Below, in pieces: positions 63,128 to 64,000 of a stretch of DNA of 64,000 nt. The first letter of the stretch is position 1. The number at the start of each line of letters is the position of its first letter. The notes beneath the pieces were generated by a model. The model was given only the letters and a program-made list of their open reading frames with translations, made no database searches and was not told where the DNA came from. The DNA is from Chitinophaga sp. 180180018-3 (GTDB taxonomy: Bacteria; Bacteroidota; Bacteroidia; Chitinophagales; Chitinophagaceae): NCBI RefSeq assembly GCF_037893185.1, contig NZ_CP140772.1, forward strand, positions 6,572,001-6,636,000, written 5' to 3'. The translations under genes and the position numbers were made by a program.

Positions 63128-63853
63128 CTATATTTCCATTGCCCCGGCTGCTGCTTCATCTACAAACCAGTGCAGTTCACCATCTTCGGGCCGGATGAGC
63201 TGGGAGGGGAATTTCTCGGCATTGAAGGTACCTTCAATTACATTCTTCAATGTCAGCGCTTTATTAGCGCCGGTAGTAAGGAATAACACACAGGCCGCGC
63301 TGTTTACTACAGGGGCTGTTAATGTGATGCGGTACATATCCTGTGCCTGCAGGAAAAACGCCTTTACCCAGGCTTTCTTTTCATGCACAACTTCTGTTCC
63401 GGGGAACAGGGAGAGGGTATGTCCATCGTCGCCCATTCCGAGCAGTACCAGGTCAAAGGTAAGGTCATCTTCTCCGAAATAGGATTTCAGGATTTTTTCG
63501 TATTCAGCCGCAGATTCCGCCGGGCCGATATCCGTACGCATGACATGTATATTATCCGGGTTCACGGGTACTTTATCGAGCAGCGTTTCAAACGCCATAC
63601 GTGCGTTATTACGGTCGTCCTCAAAGGGGACATCTCTTTCATCGCCCCAGAAGAAGTGTATCTTTTCCCAGGGAATTACCTTGCTATACGGGGCTTTTGC
63701 CAGCAACGTATAAAGCTGTTTAGGTGTATTTCCCCCGGAAAGCACGAAAGTAAACCGTTCCTGGTCCTGTAATACTTCCTGTATATAGTTACTTATCCAG
63801 GCAGCAACGTTTTCACTCAGTTGGGTAGGGTCTTTGGCGATGTGTAGTTCCAT
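63128..63853 (-). CDS. pgl: 6-phosphogluconolactonase
   Basis: Pgl hydrolyses 6-phosphogluconolactone, the second step of the oxidative pentose phosphate pathway. The 241-residue protein has FVLSGGNTPKQLYTLLA near residue 40, the active-site IHFFWGDERDVPFEDDRNNARMAFE, and LVLLGMGDDGHTLSLFPGT with the catalytic His. The C-terminal TGANKALTLKNVIEGTFNAEKFPSQLIRPEDGELHWFVDEAAA is also typical. The ATG at 63853 fits. zwf, often its partner, is not in the window and may lie to the right. Confidence 0.96.
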   Translation of the reverse strand: MELHIAKDPTQLSENVAAWISNYIQEVLQDQERFTFVLSGGNTPKQLYTLLAKAPYSKVIPWEKIHFFWGDERDVPFEDDRNNARMAFETLLDKVPVNPDNIHVMRTDIGPAESAAEYEKILKSYFGEDDLTFDLVLLGMGDDGHTLSLFPGTEVVHEKKAWVKAFFLQAQDMYRITLTAPVVNSAACVLFLTTGANKALTLKNVIEGTFNAEKFPSQLIRPEDGELHWFVDEAAAGAMEI

Positions 63854-63870
63854 AAGTTGAGAATTAAAAA

Positions 63871-63972
63871 ATTACGAATGATGAATTACGAAATAGCGCG
63901 AAGATTTTAGCGGGTAGTAAGTCTATTTTCCGCTGAGATCTTCGCGCTATTTCGTAATTCATCATTCGTAAT
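63871..63972. repeat. Intergenic long inverted repeat, element H
   Basis: Arms at 63871-63913 and 63930-63972 are 43 bp with two mismatches and a 16-nt loop. The core GAAGATTTTAGCGG/CCGCTGAGATCTTC is a variant of the first subfamily; the outer arms contain ATTACGAATGATGAATTACG. It lies upstream of pgl; the gene on its right is outside the window. Confidence 0.88.
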
Positions 63973-64000
63973 CCGTAATTTATTTAGACGGTAAATTAAT

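Overview
The window is a gene-dense chromosomal segment of a Bacteroidota bacterium, most likely a member of the Chitinophagaceae close to Chitinophaga. This is inferred from several traits: a C-terminal sorting domain of the type IX secretion kind, a FecR-type anti-sigma protein, a DUF5916 outer-membrane barrel protein, secreted GH29, GH20 and clan GH-D-like glycosidases, many lipoprotein or Sec signal peptides ending in AQ, and a recurrent TAnnTTTG promoter element typical of the phylum's main sigma factor. I see no phage, transposase, CRISPR array, rRNA or tRNA.

Layout. Positions 1-13.9 kb hold mostly housekeeping genes: the end of a Gfo/Idh/MocA oxidoreductase, ispD, queA, a double ATP-binding ABC protein with an AMP nucleosidase-type gene, a small HsdR_N-domain protein, glutamate dehydrogenase, a CcmB/CcmC/CcmD-like heme-handling group, biotin carboxylase, GtrA, thymidine kinase, a conserved protein of unknown function and Kdo transferase (waaA). 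Positions 14.0-20.0 kb form a nucleotide-sugar operon: DegT aminotransferase, UDP-glucose dehydrogenase, UDP-glucuronate decarboxylase, then rfbB, rfbC and rfbD, without rfbA. It feeds surface polysaccharide synthesis and ends in an intrinsic terminator. tyrS follows, then two secreted amidohydrolases (21.6-25.9 kb), a Spy-like periplasmic protein, glycerate kinase, mannonate dehydratase and a MarR regulator.

Positions 30-36.4 kb are regulatory and accessory. A FecR gene diverges from a gene encoding a sigma-like domain, an anti-sigma-like segment, a membrane helix and TPRs in one chain. A secreted alginate-lyase-family enzyme, an AraC regulator, a siderophore-interacting flavoprotein and a LuxR-type regulator follow. 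Positions 37-42.4 kb are an operon of three secreted glycosidases (two GH29 fucosidases flanking a clan GH-D-like enzyme). Positions 43.1-44.3 kb are a TetR regulator and a UspA protein, each preceded by the same operator-like palindrome. Positions 44.4-48.7 kb are a three-gene surface-protein group: two related fibre-like proteins and one protein with a sorting domain.

Positions 48.8-52.1 kb pair an MprF-like aminoacyl-lipid synthase with an AcvB/VirJ-like hydrolase. After a LytTR regulator, a small HTH protein and a thioredoxin-fold protein without its cysteines come the DUF5916 protein, a GH20 hexosaminidase, an FMN/3Fe-4S glutamate-synthase-like protein, an amidohydrolase and 6-phosphogluconolactonase.

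The most unusual structural signal is a set of about eight intergenic inverted repeats at both ends of the window (near 0.5, 1.3, 5.7, 8.9, 21.5, 62.1, 63.1 and 63.9 kb). The best have arms of 31-49 bp with 0-2 mismatches. Arms match within an element but differ between elements outside a shared core (GAAGACCTTAGCG or ATGCAGCnAAGATTA), and several overlap the stop codons of the flanking genes.
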